Below the pieces are notes generated by a model. It did not search any database and had not been told where the DNA came from. It saw only the letters and a program-made list of their open reading frames with translations. The position numbers and the translations under genes are program-made. From Agrypnia vestita (lineage: Eukaryota; Arthropoda; Insecta; Trichoptera; Phryganeidae), in assembly GCA_016648135.1 (NCBI GenBank), contig JADDOH010001542.1, positions 59,678 to 123,677 on the forward strand: DNA of 64,000 nucleotides, in the 5' to 3' direction. Below are positions 31,139 through 43,035 of the stretch, one piece after another. How positions within the stretch are numbered: position 1 is the first letter of the stretch; the number at the start of each line of letters is the position of its first letter.

Positions 31139-31329
31139 TAGCTTGTTAGTCTAATGGTCATGAAGCTCGCATAGTGACCTGGTGGCCAGTGGTGGCGGCT
31201 GTCGAGCCCCGTTACAGGACATCAGCAGTTTGGTCCTATTTTCATAGCACAGACTTTTGGCTTAGTTTGAGAATAGTAAGAATATCGATGCGGCACGTAT
31301 TCCGTGTTCGCATCTCCATTTAAAAAAAA
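31139..31329 (+). mobile_element. SINE family S1
   Basis: GCTTGTTAGTCTAATGGTCA (box A-like) is followed by GGCTGTCGAGCCCCGTTACA (weakened B box), CAGCAGTTTGGTCCTATTTT and CACGTATTCCGTGTTCGCAT, with an A-rich tail. It is the same family as 11721-11893. Confidence 0.7.
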
Positions 31330-32560
31330 TATTTAACTTACTTTAAGGATTTAATTAACCAAACTTAAAACAAATAGTTTTAAAAATTTCCCCCACTTTA
31401 CTTTTGTCGAAATTAGCAAAGGAATAGGTACCAGTTTACACGGATTGCGAATACGAATTATAAGTTAATTGCGCAGGTATATCCACTCGATACAGACTTG
31501 CATGTTAGATCAGCGAACCATGGAAACGAAAATAAAAGATTTTGTCTTCTTGATTTTCCTCCTTATAAAAAAAATCTTAATGTTAAACGCCAAACTTTCA
31601 CAAATTACACAAACTCTCAAAATAAAAGTCTTAACTACAATTCGATATCTGCTTTGTTTAAAGAGGTTGATGAAGATATCTCTCATTGCAATTAAATTTA
31701 TGGACAAATTTTGAGTAAGCGCACGTCTAAAAATGTTAGTATTTCTGATATTATAACAACCTTAGACATATTCTTGGATCTCCAGATAGCTTTTGACACA
31801 GTATTCGGCAGACATGACAGAGGACAACAAATGAGTGTTGAATAATGGCAAAGCCTTCCCTTATTCAGACAGCATTATTATTTCCCGACATAACGGTTAA
31901 ACAATCAATTTGGGATTTTAAATAGTGTCAAGATTGGTCAGAATGGCGTGACAGTGACCACGACAACTGTGACAACTTCGGTCTAGTTCAATCTAAGCAT
32001 TGCCAGTAAGTTCCTCGGCCGACTGTCGCCAAAACAATTCTCAGTCATGCGCAAAACCATCTTCCGGTCGCTGTCTTTAGATCGCTTTACACAATTTTAT
32101 GGACAGTCTCCATTCCAAGTTTTATTTGCAAATTTCGTATTCCTACGTCGCACTTAGAAAGTTAAAACATTTAACGAAACATTGCAACAGCCGGGACTGC
32201 ATAGGAAATAAGCGATGAAGCACGTTTGAAATACAAATGGAATACGTATTTCCATAACATGCATTTTGAGCATTTTACCAAAGTGCATAAAATCACTCCG
32301 TTTAATAAATGCGATTGATCAGATGGCACCTGGTATCGGTATTATTTTATGGAATAGAAGCATGGACTTGAAGCATTCGAGATGTGAGAAAAATATGCAA
32401 CATAAGCTGGATGGATAGTGTTATGATTTAAGATGATATGCTACAGATTAATGTTAATATATCGAACGTGTGATAACTCCAGAGAAGTACAAGATCTTTT
32501 ATCTCATAATTCGGGAAAATATTGCCGTAAATCACAGTTCTGGAAGAAGAAGAAGAACAG
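31330..32560. other. No supported gene
   Basis: Three short overlapping frames lie at 31469-31714, none resembling a protein family. The rest is AT-rich spacer. Confidence 0.35.
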
Positions 32561-32564
32561 TGAA

Positions 32565-32940
32565 GTGAGACCCACCACATACCCAGGGTTGTTTTATAAG
32601 CAATAGCTCCCATACCGGCCTTATACTTTCTTCGTCCAGAGCGGCATTATTTTAATACTTAAAGGATCGAACCCACCACACCGCAGTCGATGCTAAGGCA
32701 CATGGGTGGACCACAAAACCACATCATTGTCTCTGGGTGCAGAAGAAAGGAGAAATCAAAATTTAAACATAGAAAAATAAAATAAAAGTAAAATAAAAAG
32801 GATAAACAGAAACAAGATAGAACAAATTTATAAGAACAAGCAAAAAAAACAAATCTTAATTTAAAAAAAAGAATTAATATTAAACAAATCCAAAATAAAA
32901 TTAAAATAATATAGAACAACATAACACAAACATAATATGC
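32565..32940 (+). repeat. SINE-like repeat S3, copy 2
   Basis: GAAGTGAGACCCACCACATA, GGCATTATTTTAATACTTAA and ACCACATCATTGTCTCTGGG match the S3 body, followed by a 190-bp AAATAAAATAAAAGTA-like tail. Confidence 0.6.
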
Positions 32941-33226
32941 TAGTGTTTAAGAAGACTATCGCTGAAGAACCTGAGGCAATGATTTCAACAGAGCTTTTTC
33001 TAGAGCTAGAATGATAGCCAACATGATGGCCAACGTGAATAAACTATGAGAAGAAGGATATTATTCCAACACTGAAAAAGAATTACAAAATAAAACGAAT
33101 GAAACATAATCCAAACCGTGTTCGCGTAAATGCGAAGGGATTGGAAAGATGGTTGAGATCGTGAAATGACTCGGAAGCATTGCACCTTTTCTAGAAGTGG
33201 TAATTACAGCATAATGTGGCATATGT

Positions 33227-33425
33227 GTATGGTTTTTGATGCGCATTTTTACTGCCTTAAACTATTGTTTTTACGCTTCAACAGGCCAGGAGCTCAATTA
33301 CAGAAGCGAAATACATCACAAAACATCCAGGCTTGAGTAAATCACACAGATTAAATTGTGATCTCACCAGGAATCGAACCCTTGGTGTGAGGAGCCAGTG
33401 TCATACCCGCTGCTCTACGATTATT
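33227..33425 (-). mobile_element. SINE family S2
   Basis: On the minus strand: GTAGAGCAGCGGGTATGACA (box A region), AAGGGTTCGATTCCTGGTG (B box), GTATTTCGCTTCTGTAATTG and CCTGTTGAAGCGTAAA. This is a better-preserved tRNA head than the copy at 18429. Confidence 0.7.
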
Positions 33426-33534
33426 ACGATAAATGTCAATTAAACGTCTAATGGAGTAAAAAAATAAAAAACGGCATAATTATACATTAACCTAAGTAAG
33501 TTAAAGCTGCAACGAACCAACTTAATATGGAAAG

Positions 33535-33860
33535 ACAGGGTCATCAAGCAAGATACTAAAATTATGTTGCTTGGCTCACTTGTCTTACCAATCTGTATGT
33601 TTGCAGTGGATACATGACGGTCCGCAATAGCGACGAGCGTAAGATTGACGCTTTCCAAATGATGGCATGTGTCCAGCCTGTCTTAATTCTGCACGAAATC
33701 CAAACACAGCAAGCTCTACGGAAGTAAACAAAAGATTCTTCAAAGTTTTCAACCATATTATGCGAAAGAGATTATCTGCGCACAACTTTCGGCCCACGAA
33801 GACCTGGAGACTACGATTGATGGACGCGCTGCATCTGGCTGTCCCGAGTCTCATCTGATT
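33535..33860 (+). pseudogene. Decayed RTE-like reverse transcriptase fragment
   Basis: Pieces in shifting frames read GSLVLPICMFAVDT, then SDERKIDAFQM, then RFFKVFNHIMR and RLRLMDAL. These follow the order of the last third of RTE-type LINE polyproteins. At least three frame changes or stops break it. The minus-strand 105-residue frame is a shadow. Confidence 0.55.
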
Positions 33861-35680
33861 GGGGGTACTTATACGTAGGGTTTCCGAAATGGAAATATTC
33901 AAACCGTAAAATCGCGTTCTTTTAACCTAAAATCGAAAAACGAAAACCCACTCAAAAACCGTGGTGCCTCAAGTGTGAAAGAAGAACCATTGGTAGAGAG
34001 ATCAGTAATATCACTGAAGGATTAAATAAAAGTAGCGATCAATGAAGTGATGATGGATAGAACCAAAAAACCCAATACAAACGCTCTCTAAGATAAAACC
34101 GACGTCTAGATAGCACTTTTTGAAGAACTTATCCCAATTTTTTGCACGTTTCTCTTATATTATTTTTTACTCAAGTTTAAAAGCCCCGATGAACCGCGGT
34201 TTTCAATAATCAAAAAAGAAAACCGCGGTATCCGAAAAAAAACCAGAAACCCTTCTTACATGTCAACACAATCGCGATAAATGAAAGAAAGAGATGAATG
34301 TTTTATGAGGTATTTTCCTGTTTTTGTCTATCGTAATACAGGTGTATGTAAGGTTCCCACCAACGCGGAGAGGCTAGGTCTCGGTAGTCATAAATCGTCA
34401 GACCGTTTATGGGAAACAAAATGTAGGTACAGCGAGAATCAGACCAGACCAACGACCGGAAGAATAGCGCGGAAGAAGGAAAACTACTCAATTTGCTTCC
34501 GGTAAACAAATTAGCATGAACTGGAACCGTTCGTAATACATTTTTTATCATAACACAATTAATTTCGCTAGCATTTATTTCATACTGTAGTTTAGTGCAA
34601 GTATGTCGTAATCTGTCCAATATTTAGAGCTTTGTGGTATAACGTCACTAATATTTTATGAGACCATCTGATTAGTCTAGACTCTAGACGTACAACACCA
34701 TAAATAAATATCATGATTGAAAATATCATGATCAATCATGTAACAACAAGATATAATCTGACATTGAACTGAAATCGACAGTCCACACGTATATTATCGA
34801 ATCTGCAAGAATTCAATTTTCGTTTACTATCTTAAACTATTGAATCTATCCCATATTTTCGGATATTTAGGATAAAAAAGGTGAATTTCATTTATATTTA
34901 ACTTTTTTTAAATATTATCTCAAAAATTACTGTCATGAAATGTTAAACGCTACTTCGTTACTCAAAGGTCACGATATAATGCCTGAAATAAACATCTCCG
35001 AAATTACCTAAGTCTTAAAATACATTCTGCGAGCTGTATAGAAAAAAGATCAAGCAAATTATTTGGTCATTCAAGGAGCAAGTTCTTACGCTTCTTTTAG
35101 GACTTATTTTCCCCTGGATGATTAATACTATACTTTGGTCTTCTCATAATATGTTACTCGAGCTTTCTTATCTTGATGGTCCGCAGCACTTGTTGGCCTT
35201 TTTCCATACGCCGGAGGACTTCAACATTCATAACTGTATCCAATCAGGGAACTTTCAGTAAACATCTTAAGAACCACATCTCAAAGAAAACAAACAGGTA
35301 GACCTACGTTTTTGTACACAGAGATACGGTGAAATAACGTGTAAATTTTATGTAGCATTTCTCGACGATAATCAATTAACTCACGATGGACAAAAAATGT
35401 TTGCATAAAGGGCGATATATTCTATTATAGGCAAATATAGGTCAAATGGAAAACATCAATATTGTGCCAGCGAGGCGTAAGAATTGACACTTAATATGTT
35501 AATGAACTGACAGAAATCGATACAAGGCGAACCATCACCCATCGAGGCCATTTCGTGATCATCGCCGATGATTAACTCGGATACCGACTGCGCGCAGCTC
35601 GCCAGGTAAAATCGGTGTGTATTTTAGCGTCAGGTAAACCGCTCAAATCACTTTCGATGGCAGTGAAATCATATTACCGG
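33861..35680. other. No supported gene
   Basis: Positions 33900-34260 contain related AAAACCGCGGT/AACCGCGGTT phrases. Frames at 34281-34620 have no family resemblance. Otherwise AT-rich spacer. Confidence 0.35.
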
Positions 35681-35684
35681 TTCC

Positions 35685-35890
35685 TTGCGTGCGGATGTAG
35701 GCATGACATATGATGTAGGTGCGATACAGGCACGACCAGCGCGAGACTGGCGGGAGATGCTGTGCACAGACGCCACATACATGCGGATCTACATGTATGT
35801 GTACGCGAAATATCTTATTGACGAAATCGCGAAAATCATATTTCACGTGGAGGCTAAAAAGCCCCGCGGGGAGTTGTGAGGCGGAGCAGA
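35685..35890 (+). other. GC-richer segment with a 64-residue frame
   Basis: The frame 35685-35879 ends IIFHVEAKKPRGEL-stop and has no recognised domain. A second frame overlaps it in another phase. It could be an old transposon remnant. Confidence 0.2.
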
Positions 35891-36032
35891 AATTTATATT
35901 AAAAATTCTATATGGTATAACTTTGTATTTGGTCTTGCAAGCGGTCTGAACAATTCCGATCCGAGATAACAAATATGTGTATTCCCTAAACAAAATATTT
36001 AAAAAAAAATCATTTATGAAACTAGGTAGGTA

Positions 36033-36240
36033 CTAGCTTTACTCCGCGGGTTCACCCGAGGTTTGGATTCACATAAATTTCTTTTACGTTTCATTTTTTG
36101 TCTTATTTTTTTTACAGATAAATGGAAATTTTAAAGAACCATCGCTGATGATGTAAAGAATGTTGCCAGCTGAAAATAAATGCAATGACCTAGACATTCC
36201 AAATAGAATAAGTTTTGAGAATTTCACTAAGCCGGAGCTT
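36033..36240 (-). mobile_element. Helitron 3' end, minus strand
   Basis: On the minus strand, CGGGTGAACCCG (hairpin, 36047-36058) is followed by CGGAGTAAAG and CTAG (36033-36036) then T. The 5' boundary is not resolved; the right limit given is arbitrary. Confidence 0.5.
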
Positions 36241-36361
36241 ACCTACCGTTCTAGAGGTTGTGCTGCTTTGCGCAAAAGATTTTCCGATGCATAATTAACC
36301 ACTTGCTTACCCGCATTTTAACAGTCAGGGAGGACGCAACCAAGAATTTACCGTCATTTTT

Positions 36362-36425
36362 TTGCTTCTGTAATTAGGCCTGTTGGCTCGTTGAAGCGTA
36401 GATAAAATAAAAATAAAAAATACTT
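36362..36425 (+). mobile_element. SINE S2 3' fragment
   Basis: GCTTCTGTAATTAGGCC, GTTGGCTCGTTGAAGCGTA and an A/T tail match the end of S2. Confidence 0.55.
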
Positions 36426-36469
36426 TATTTTCTATCCAAATGTACAAAGATAATTGTTTGTCATAGACA

Positions 36470-37190
36470 ACATGAAAATATTTTTATCTTGAACATATTT
36501 TTTTTAAATATATAAAACGTTAAACAAATTTATTAATCAATTTGAAAAGACATACAGAAAAATCAAATTAATTTTTTTTAAGCAATCCACTTTTTATAAT
36601 GCGATCATTTTAATTCTGGAAATGTTTGATACAAAACGTTTCATTTATTAAAGAAAACACATTATTATTGTGAAGTGTGACACCTTATCTTTGTTCAAAA
36701 ACTCACTAATACACAACATCGATTTTCTAAACAATGACATGAACCTATAGATCCATTAAATCAATCATTCATTAAATACTAATCGCACTACACTCAAACA
36801 CAAAATATATAATATACATGTAAAATATAATTAATTACAAAAATACATGTTACTAGAGCGTGCCGAAGACACTTGTAATTGGGATAGTGGGCATAGTCTT
36901 CAATATAATGTTTAATATCTGAGTATCATGTACCTATTATCCTGTTAGTGTCTCTAATAAATAAAATAAAAAATATTTAAAAAAATAAAAAATAAAATAA
37001 AAAGTTGCAATTTCAGTACAAAGTTCCGTGAATTTTTAAACAAGTTTAAAATAATTTTTCGTTAATTTAATTTTTCTGTATGTCTTTTCTAATATTGATT
37101 AATAAATTTGTTTATAAATTCACAGAACTTTGTTCTGAAATTGCAACTTCACAATAATAATGTGTTTTCTTTAATACATAAAACGTTTTG
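36470..37190. repeat. Nested inverted repeats
   Basis: AAGTTGCAATTTCAGTACAAAG (37003) is mirrored by CTTTGTTCTGAAATTGCAACTT at about 37127, forming a 145-bp foldback. Outer blocks AAAGACATACAGAAAAATC (36544) and TTCTGTATGTCTTTTC (37075), and AAGAAAACACATTATTATTGTGAAG (36652) with its reverse at about 37146, are also inverted. Parts recur at 10955 and 11045. Confidence 0.55.
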
Positions 37191-37429
37191 TACGCGCGAT
37201 CACAAGGAAGTCCACATTTTTGGACATGACTGCTTTAAAGGATCTCCGCGGAAGTCCACTATTTTGGACCGGGGCAAGCGAGAGGTTAAGTTTCTCAAAC
37301 CAGTTATATTTTACGACAGCAAAACTGGAGCTTAAGAAAAGATGTTAAATATCTGAGAGACGAAGATCCCCGATTGGAGCTAACAGGGAAAAAAATGAAC
37401 CACGAGTCTTATACGATGGACCATAATCG

Positions 37430-37610
37430 TGGCTAGTACCCCATCCGGCATCTCATCATTCCAGGCAAAATTGCGAACAGCAGAGGTCCTGAAAGGCGGG
37501 GAAAATCCTGGCTGAAGAGTATGACGCAACGGTCCGGGAAATTCACGGTCCAACTATTTGGAGTTTTTCCTAGCAAGACAAGACGAAGACTTATTCGACG
37601 ATTGTCACGC
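37430..37610 (+). pseudogene. RTE-like LINE terminal fragment
   Basis: A frame reads PGKIANSRGPERRGKSWLKS followed by QLFGVFPSKTRRRLIRRL. This resembles the final residues of RTE-type polyproteins (G-K-x-GPGRR-x-SWL...ALF). No start and no upstream reverse transcriptase remain. Confidence 0.5.
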
Positions 37611-38717
37611 CCGTGTCACAACTTAATTAATTTAAATTTACGATTTTTGCAATTTTAGACGAGGCTTTTGTTAAGCAGTCGTGAACATATATGGTCTAAT
37701 TATTGAGGGGGATGTGGAGAATAAGGAATTCCTAAATACTTGTCATTAAAAACTCAAGACGGAAAGCAGATATTCCATCCCGTGTTTGTCTGTCTATATA
37801 TACGATGGTGCAATATCACTTTTCTACACCCAATAGTTGTGCAGTAACGGCATGTAAATCATTTTAGATTAAAATAAGTGCATAAATATTTTGTTACACA
37901 TACAAGGATTGTTCTGGGTGTTCTTAAAAAAGATCCTTTTGTTTGACGTCGAAGCGGTATTTATACCATCGAGCAAACCAGTCATGGCGATCTGGAGTTT
38001 TGTCTAAAATATTATTTTTAAAAGTTGGTAGAAATCAATTTGTTTCATACGCATCTACTAATTTCTTCTATCCAAAGAATTCAAACATTAAATTAATGCT
38101 AATAGTTTTGTCACAATCATAGAAATATTGACATTTGACAAATGTCTTGAAGTTTCTCTATTTTTGAGTGTTGAGGTAGCAATCACCAAATAACAATATT
38201 GTTATTTTCAGAATAGATCAAAATGTTCGAAAACATGATCGCTGACGTTTGATAACCGGACAAACCTTAGAAGAAAATGAAAGGTCACTCTATTACGTTG
38301 AGGCGAACACGACCAAGGGATGACTCCTCCGAGGCATATTCACATATTTATGCACTTCATCAGCAATCACATTGGATTGATGAAGCAGCAACAAGGAAAA
38401 CCTGAAAATATGGAACGACGAGAAAGAAAACTTGGAATTCACAACTAGAGATCTGCCTTTGAAGATAGACGGCAGTGACGAAATCTCATCCTTGAGAAGA
38501 GAAAGTCAAAAATGACGACATGTATTTTAAGGGTTTCTATAAATGAATGAAATTTTGATTTGAATGAAATTCAAATAAATATGTGAATATATTTGTCAAT
38601 ACTTTTCATTTCAATCAATTTGCTATTTTATTTTGCAAATCTTCAAATGCGAATTTGTCGCGAATTCGTAAAAAAACTTTTTTCATCTTTCGAGTTATGA
38701 CTGATACAGACCAATAA
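37611..38717. other. Spacer with one MITE end
   Basis: Positions 38170-38222 match 14957-15005 (CAATATTGTTATTTTCAGAAT). Nothing else is recognised. Confidence 0.4.
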
Positions 38718-39045
38718 GGTGGGATCCACCACAGATCTAGGGCCGTTCTACGAAACAAACCACCTTGCTTTTTCGCCGTAGATATTAGCGTTGTTTTGAT
38801 GCTAAAGCGGTTTCCTGGCTACGCCGCCGCCGACAACGAAACAAAAGCACTCGTGCGGTGCGGCGAGAAAACTACACAAACCACATCACTGTATCTGGGA
38901 TGTATTAAATAATAAAAATATATTTAAAAAAAATAATGGAATATAAATCAAAATATAAAAAAAATGTAAATGACTAATAACATAGGAAATAATATTATAA
39001 AATGGGAAGAGAAGAGAAAATAATATAATATAACCTAATACATAT
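38718..39045 (+). repeat. SINE-like repeat S3, copy 3
   Basis: GGTGGGATCCACCACAGATC, TTGTTTTGATGCTAAAGCGG, ACACAAACCACATCACTGT and an A-rich tail match the copies at 20505 and 32565. Confidence 0.6.
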
Positions 39046-40690
39046 AGTCTAGGTTATTACTGCAATAGTACCTAATGTAATTTTTTTGAAAAGGGCGGAG
39101 ATCCATACCACGCGGGCAGCAAAATAGGGCCACCCATTATCACGCCCCCATAATAAAAACAATAACTGGCAAAAACAAATAATTACATTATAAAAAAATA
39201 GCGTAATTTAAAATTTGTCTTTGTCATGTCTTTTTTAAGAAATTCATTTCGAAATGAAAATTTTATATACAATTAAAAAATTACAATATGAAGGTTTCAC
39301 ATATTCATTATTAGCGCAGAAGAAAAATGTAAGAAAGGTGGAAATATTCTGCAAAGTAATTTTAAATCGTAAATTTTAAATTCAAGGATTTTGAATTGGA
39401 CCCTATCAAAGGCAGTCTTGATTAACCAACGTTTAAAACAATTCTCAGGACGGGCGTAACACTGTATAATATACAAAATTTCTGATTACGTACATTTTTG
39501 TTTCCTGCTGCAAAAATGTATTTTTCACTACATCCACTTAATTCGCATACATCGAAGGAAATTAACATCAATTAAATGTAAATAATGAGTTTTATTAGAA
39601 ATTTCTCTACGTGTAAAACATAGAAGGACATTGGGGTTATGTACATATTATACTGCAAGAAAGGCCGGTGAATTTCTCCTCGTTGAGTGAACTACCGGCC
39701 GAGAAGGTGAATTCACTGAACGCGGACTACTAGTTGCGATGCTAAAAGCATTGAATTGAATATATTAATTTAACTAAAAGTTAAAAGGCCAGAAATACTT
39801 TTATGAAAATGAAGTCTCTTCTGCGACCGAGACATAAGACCAGGAAGGCAATAAAATGCTATTTGTGCTGCTTTAATAAGACAAGGTCTGGTATTCAAAA
39901 GCTGGAGGTATTTGAAATGTAGCTATATCAACGTAGGACGGGAATCTGCTTTTAAGCGTAATTTTAACCTTAACCTTTAAATCATCTAAGTATTAACTCT
40001 GAATTCGGGCATAAGACGCGTGTTAAGCCAAGAGAACAATTGATCAACCGCTGAGAGCTTTGATATGATCATCTCTTTCTGTTATCATCTGTCTTATTAT
40101 TTTATATGGAGCAAATAGTAGTGCAAATGAGAGAGAAATATATATTTTTGCGTACTAATCCTCTCGGCAGTTGATCTATGAAACCTAAATACTTCGGACA
40201 CGTTCTCCGCATTGAGAAATATGACTCTTACAACTCATCACGCAGGGAACGATAGAAGGTAATACAGGTGTAGTTAGAAACAGATTGCCAAGTCTTCAAA
40301 ACCTCAGAATGCGATACAAATTCCAAAATGCCGGTGATTTTATACATCTAGCACAAGATAAAAAGGCCCAATCTTCAATAGAAGAAGCATGAAGAAGAAG
40401 ACGTAAAGTAAAAAACTGAATAAATGAAGCTTTTAGAGTATATTGGGTTGACTTAGCAGACATAATCCGAGTTCCGCGGACGGAATGGCGGCTTGAGAAT
40501 TTGCTAAATGCACCCACAGAAAGTTGCTAATATTCAGGTATAGTCGGAGGAAGAGGTGAGCTCATGGTATTCAAAACCGGTCCGGCTATTTCTTTTATGC
40601 AAGTGAAAACGCAAGCTGTTTTGCGTCACAAGGCGCCGGGCACAATGCCGCAGCAGGGCTGGGCTTCGGGACGACCAATGTACAGATTCA
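39046..40690. other. No supported gene
   Basis: Positions 39950-40015 carry CTTTTAAGCG, TTAACCTTTAAATCATCTAA and GTATTAACTCTGAATTC, a fragment of the small MITE at 57098-57221. The minus-strand 73-residue frame (40296-40517) has no family resemblance. Confidence 0.4.
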
Positions 40691-40912
40691 TTCAGTCATC
40701 TTATATGTATAATATGTATAATATATAGTGTATAATAAATATGTATAATATGTATAATAAATAATATGTATAATAAATAAACAATAAAATGTATAATAAA
40801 TACCCACCGTAACCCGGTAACCCGTGTAACGAAAAACTGAACTGGGTTCTACTTATTATAAACTACTTATTATAAAGACTTATTATAAAAAACTACTTAT
40901 TATAAAGACAGA
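40690..40912. repeat. Low-complexity tandem repeats (ATGTATAATA; CTACTTATTATAAA)
   Basis: 40695-40800 is built from GTATAATA/AATAAATA units. 40849-40909 has about four imperfect copies of ACTTATTATAAA. The following DNA to 41360 is unremarkable. Confidence 0.7.
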
Positions 40913-41361
40913 AATGCCAAAACCTCAGAGAAGGAAAACTAAACTAATTCCAGGGTGAGAACACATAGGTCAAAAGAGCCGCGCCTTTGTTGTTCGAACA
41001 TATTTAATTCGCTCCCCAACGTATAAAAGATATAAGGAAACTAAATCCTTACAAGACTGCATTACAAATCACGTACTATATCTGAAAGTGTGTGCACCCA
41101 CACTTTATTTTACCCATGTCTAGAGGTAGAAGAAGCACAACCAGAGGCCATGTATAGATGCTCTACCACTACTCACCTAATATGAGTAGGTACATATTAA
41201 TATAAACTATACCATGTAGGTAGTCATTAATTAGCTTTATGCTAAATTATTGCATTTTTAAGTCCATACGTAATTATTAATTCATAAACTATCGGGTTAG
41301 TCCGTAAATTTTCGATAAATTTGAATGCGAGTAAAATAAATTTTATATTTTGCATTGATAA

Positions 41362-41567
41362 TCCCAATTATAATAATTTCGTTGTCTATTCGTCGTCCGT
41401 CCGTCTGTCTGTCCCCGAAACTTCGTGTAGCATCCGTTTCTTCTTCACAGTATTTTTTTTTCTTTTTTAACAGTAATTTTTTTTTTTTTATATAAATTTT
41501 AAATAAATACTTATTTCTTAGGAACCGACATGTAAAAGTTCCGTCATTTTTGACGGATTACAGCTAG
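41362..41567 (+). mobile_element. Mini-Helitron (about 206 bp)
   Basis: It begins TCCCAATTATAATAATTTCG, then TGTCTGTCCCCG and a T-rich middle. It ends with a CCGTCA/TGACGG hairpin, seven bases, and CTAG (41564-41567) followed by T. An A precedes the 5' TC. All standard Helitron end features are present. Confidence 0.7.
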
Positions 41568-42924
41568 TATTATATATTTTCCTACAGTTACAACAATTTT
41601 TTTCCATTTGTGTAAAAGGATTTTGGTTTGACGCAAAAAAAACCACTGTAAACTTCATTTTTGACATCATCTTTGATATTATAAATTTTTCCCAATTTTC
41701 CAATTAAAAATAGAAATAAATGAAAATTAATAGGAACATAATTTGGCGGGTAAGAGGGATGAGGCAGAAGCTTCTAATTTAAGTCTCTAATTTAATGGGT
41801 TTTTTTCTGTCCTGTTTGTGGTCTAGTGTTATCGTGGTGGAACAACACCTTTTTGATATTCATCAATGCTGAGTTTAAATGTGATAGTGGTTGACAATAC
41901 ACATTCATTATTATATTCAGTTCTAACAGGCAATTAATTGCCTTCCGATAGCTCATGTGCTACTTACTTTCAGAGCTTGGATGTCTTTCTTATCTCTTTT
42001 GGGTGATAAAATACTGTTCCATGAAATGAATTAAGTCTTCATGCAATCTGATCCACTGTTATTTGATGGAGATTCTGAAGCCACAAGATTCCTCGAAAGG
42101 TCGTTGTAAAATTTAACGTCATCGAGAAATCCTTACCAGTACACGTCATTAATGTTGCTTTGTTTTATGGATAGATCTAATAGAACCTATTTACATATAA
42201 AATATATAAAATGTTTGCCTTAGCAGGGAGGCTTATGAATACAATTTTTTAAATGATTAAATATTTGTAATCGTGTAGTGCTCAAGGAAAGTAAGGTTAA
42301 ACGCAACAGAGAAAGCAAAAATAAATATGGTAAGAATTAAAGAATAAGACCTGGAAAACTTTTCAAGTTCCAAAATACTGACAGTATTAGTAACTCGATC
42401 TTTGTCAGGTCGGGAGCTGTAGGCTATACTGGTCTATTATTATTGTAGTTTAACCTATTGGTTAAACTTAGTACATAAATTAATAACAGACATAGATATA
42501 GAAATTATGTTATTAGATAATTCTATATCTGTGTTGCTGTTCGTAGTTCACGTTGTGTTGTAATATTAATTAAAGACATGGGAGCCCCTTATTTCCAGTG
42601 AGGTAGATCCCTGCACCACAAATCCGCCCCTGGTGAAGAGGCGCGGTTTCAGCTCGATGTTCCTATACAATATGCGTAGGTACATAGCGCGCGGGCGGGA
42701 TCACTCCAGTGTAAGTACATCAGACAACTTCTCTGGTTTACTGAAAATGATGGTCAGCCCGAAGGGCAAGAAGAACCAGACCAGCAAAGTTGAGCGAAGA
42801 AAAATCAGGATTGGCAGCCTTTGGGAAGGTTAACCACATACCTACTTGGAAACAAGATATCTTAACACCTCTGAACCCGCATGTGTGATCAGTGCGCGTG
42901 GAGCCCAGGCATGGAATCCTACCC
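41568..42924. other. No supported gene
   Basis: AT-rich spacer. A 42460-42545 pair of ATATAGAAATTATGTTATT/AATTCTATATCTGTGTT is a weak inverted repeat. The 66-residue frame at 42633 is unassigned. Confidence 0.35.
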
Positions 42925-43035
42925 AGCAAATTGTGTCAAAACAGGCTGAAATACAAAAAGTGATGGAACGAGCAACGTTGGGCATCTAATTAAGAGACAA
43001 AGACCACGAGTGGTAAGATGGACCACATGAAGAGG
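42925..43035 (+). pseudogene. RTE-like LINE fragment, decayed
   Basis: A frame reads QAEIQKVMERATLGI-stop-LRDKDHEW, which resembles the QKAMERSM...-GI segment upstream of the domain seen at 722-1096. It has an in-frame stop. Confidence 0.4.

Noticed and set aside
33585..33902. A 105-residue minus-strand frame
   Set aside because: The plus strand carries degenerate reverse transcriptase motifs in the same interval. The minus frame has no resemblance to any family.
35160..35240. LINE-like phrase RRMEKGQQVLRTIK on the minus strand
   Set aside because: The match is short and could be chance. No neighbouring motif supports it.
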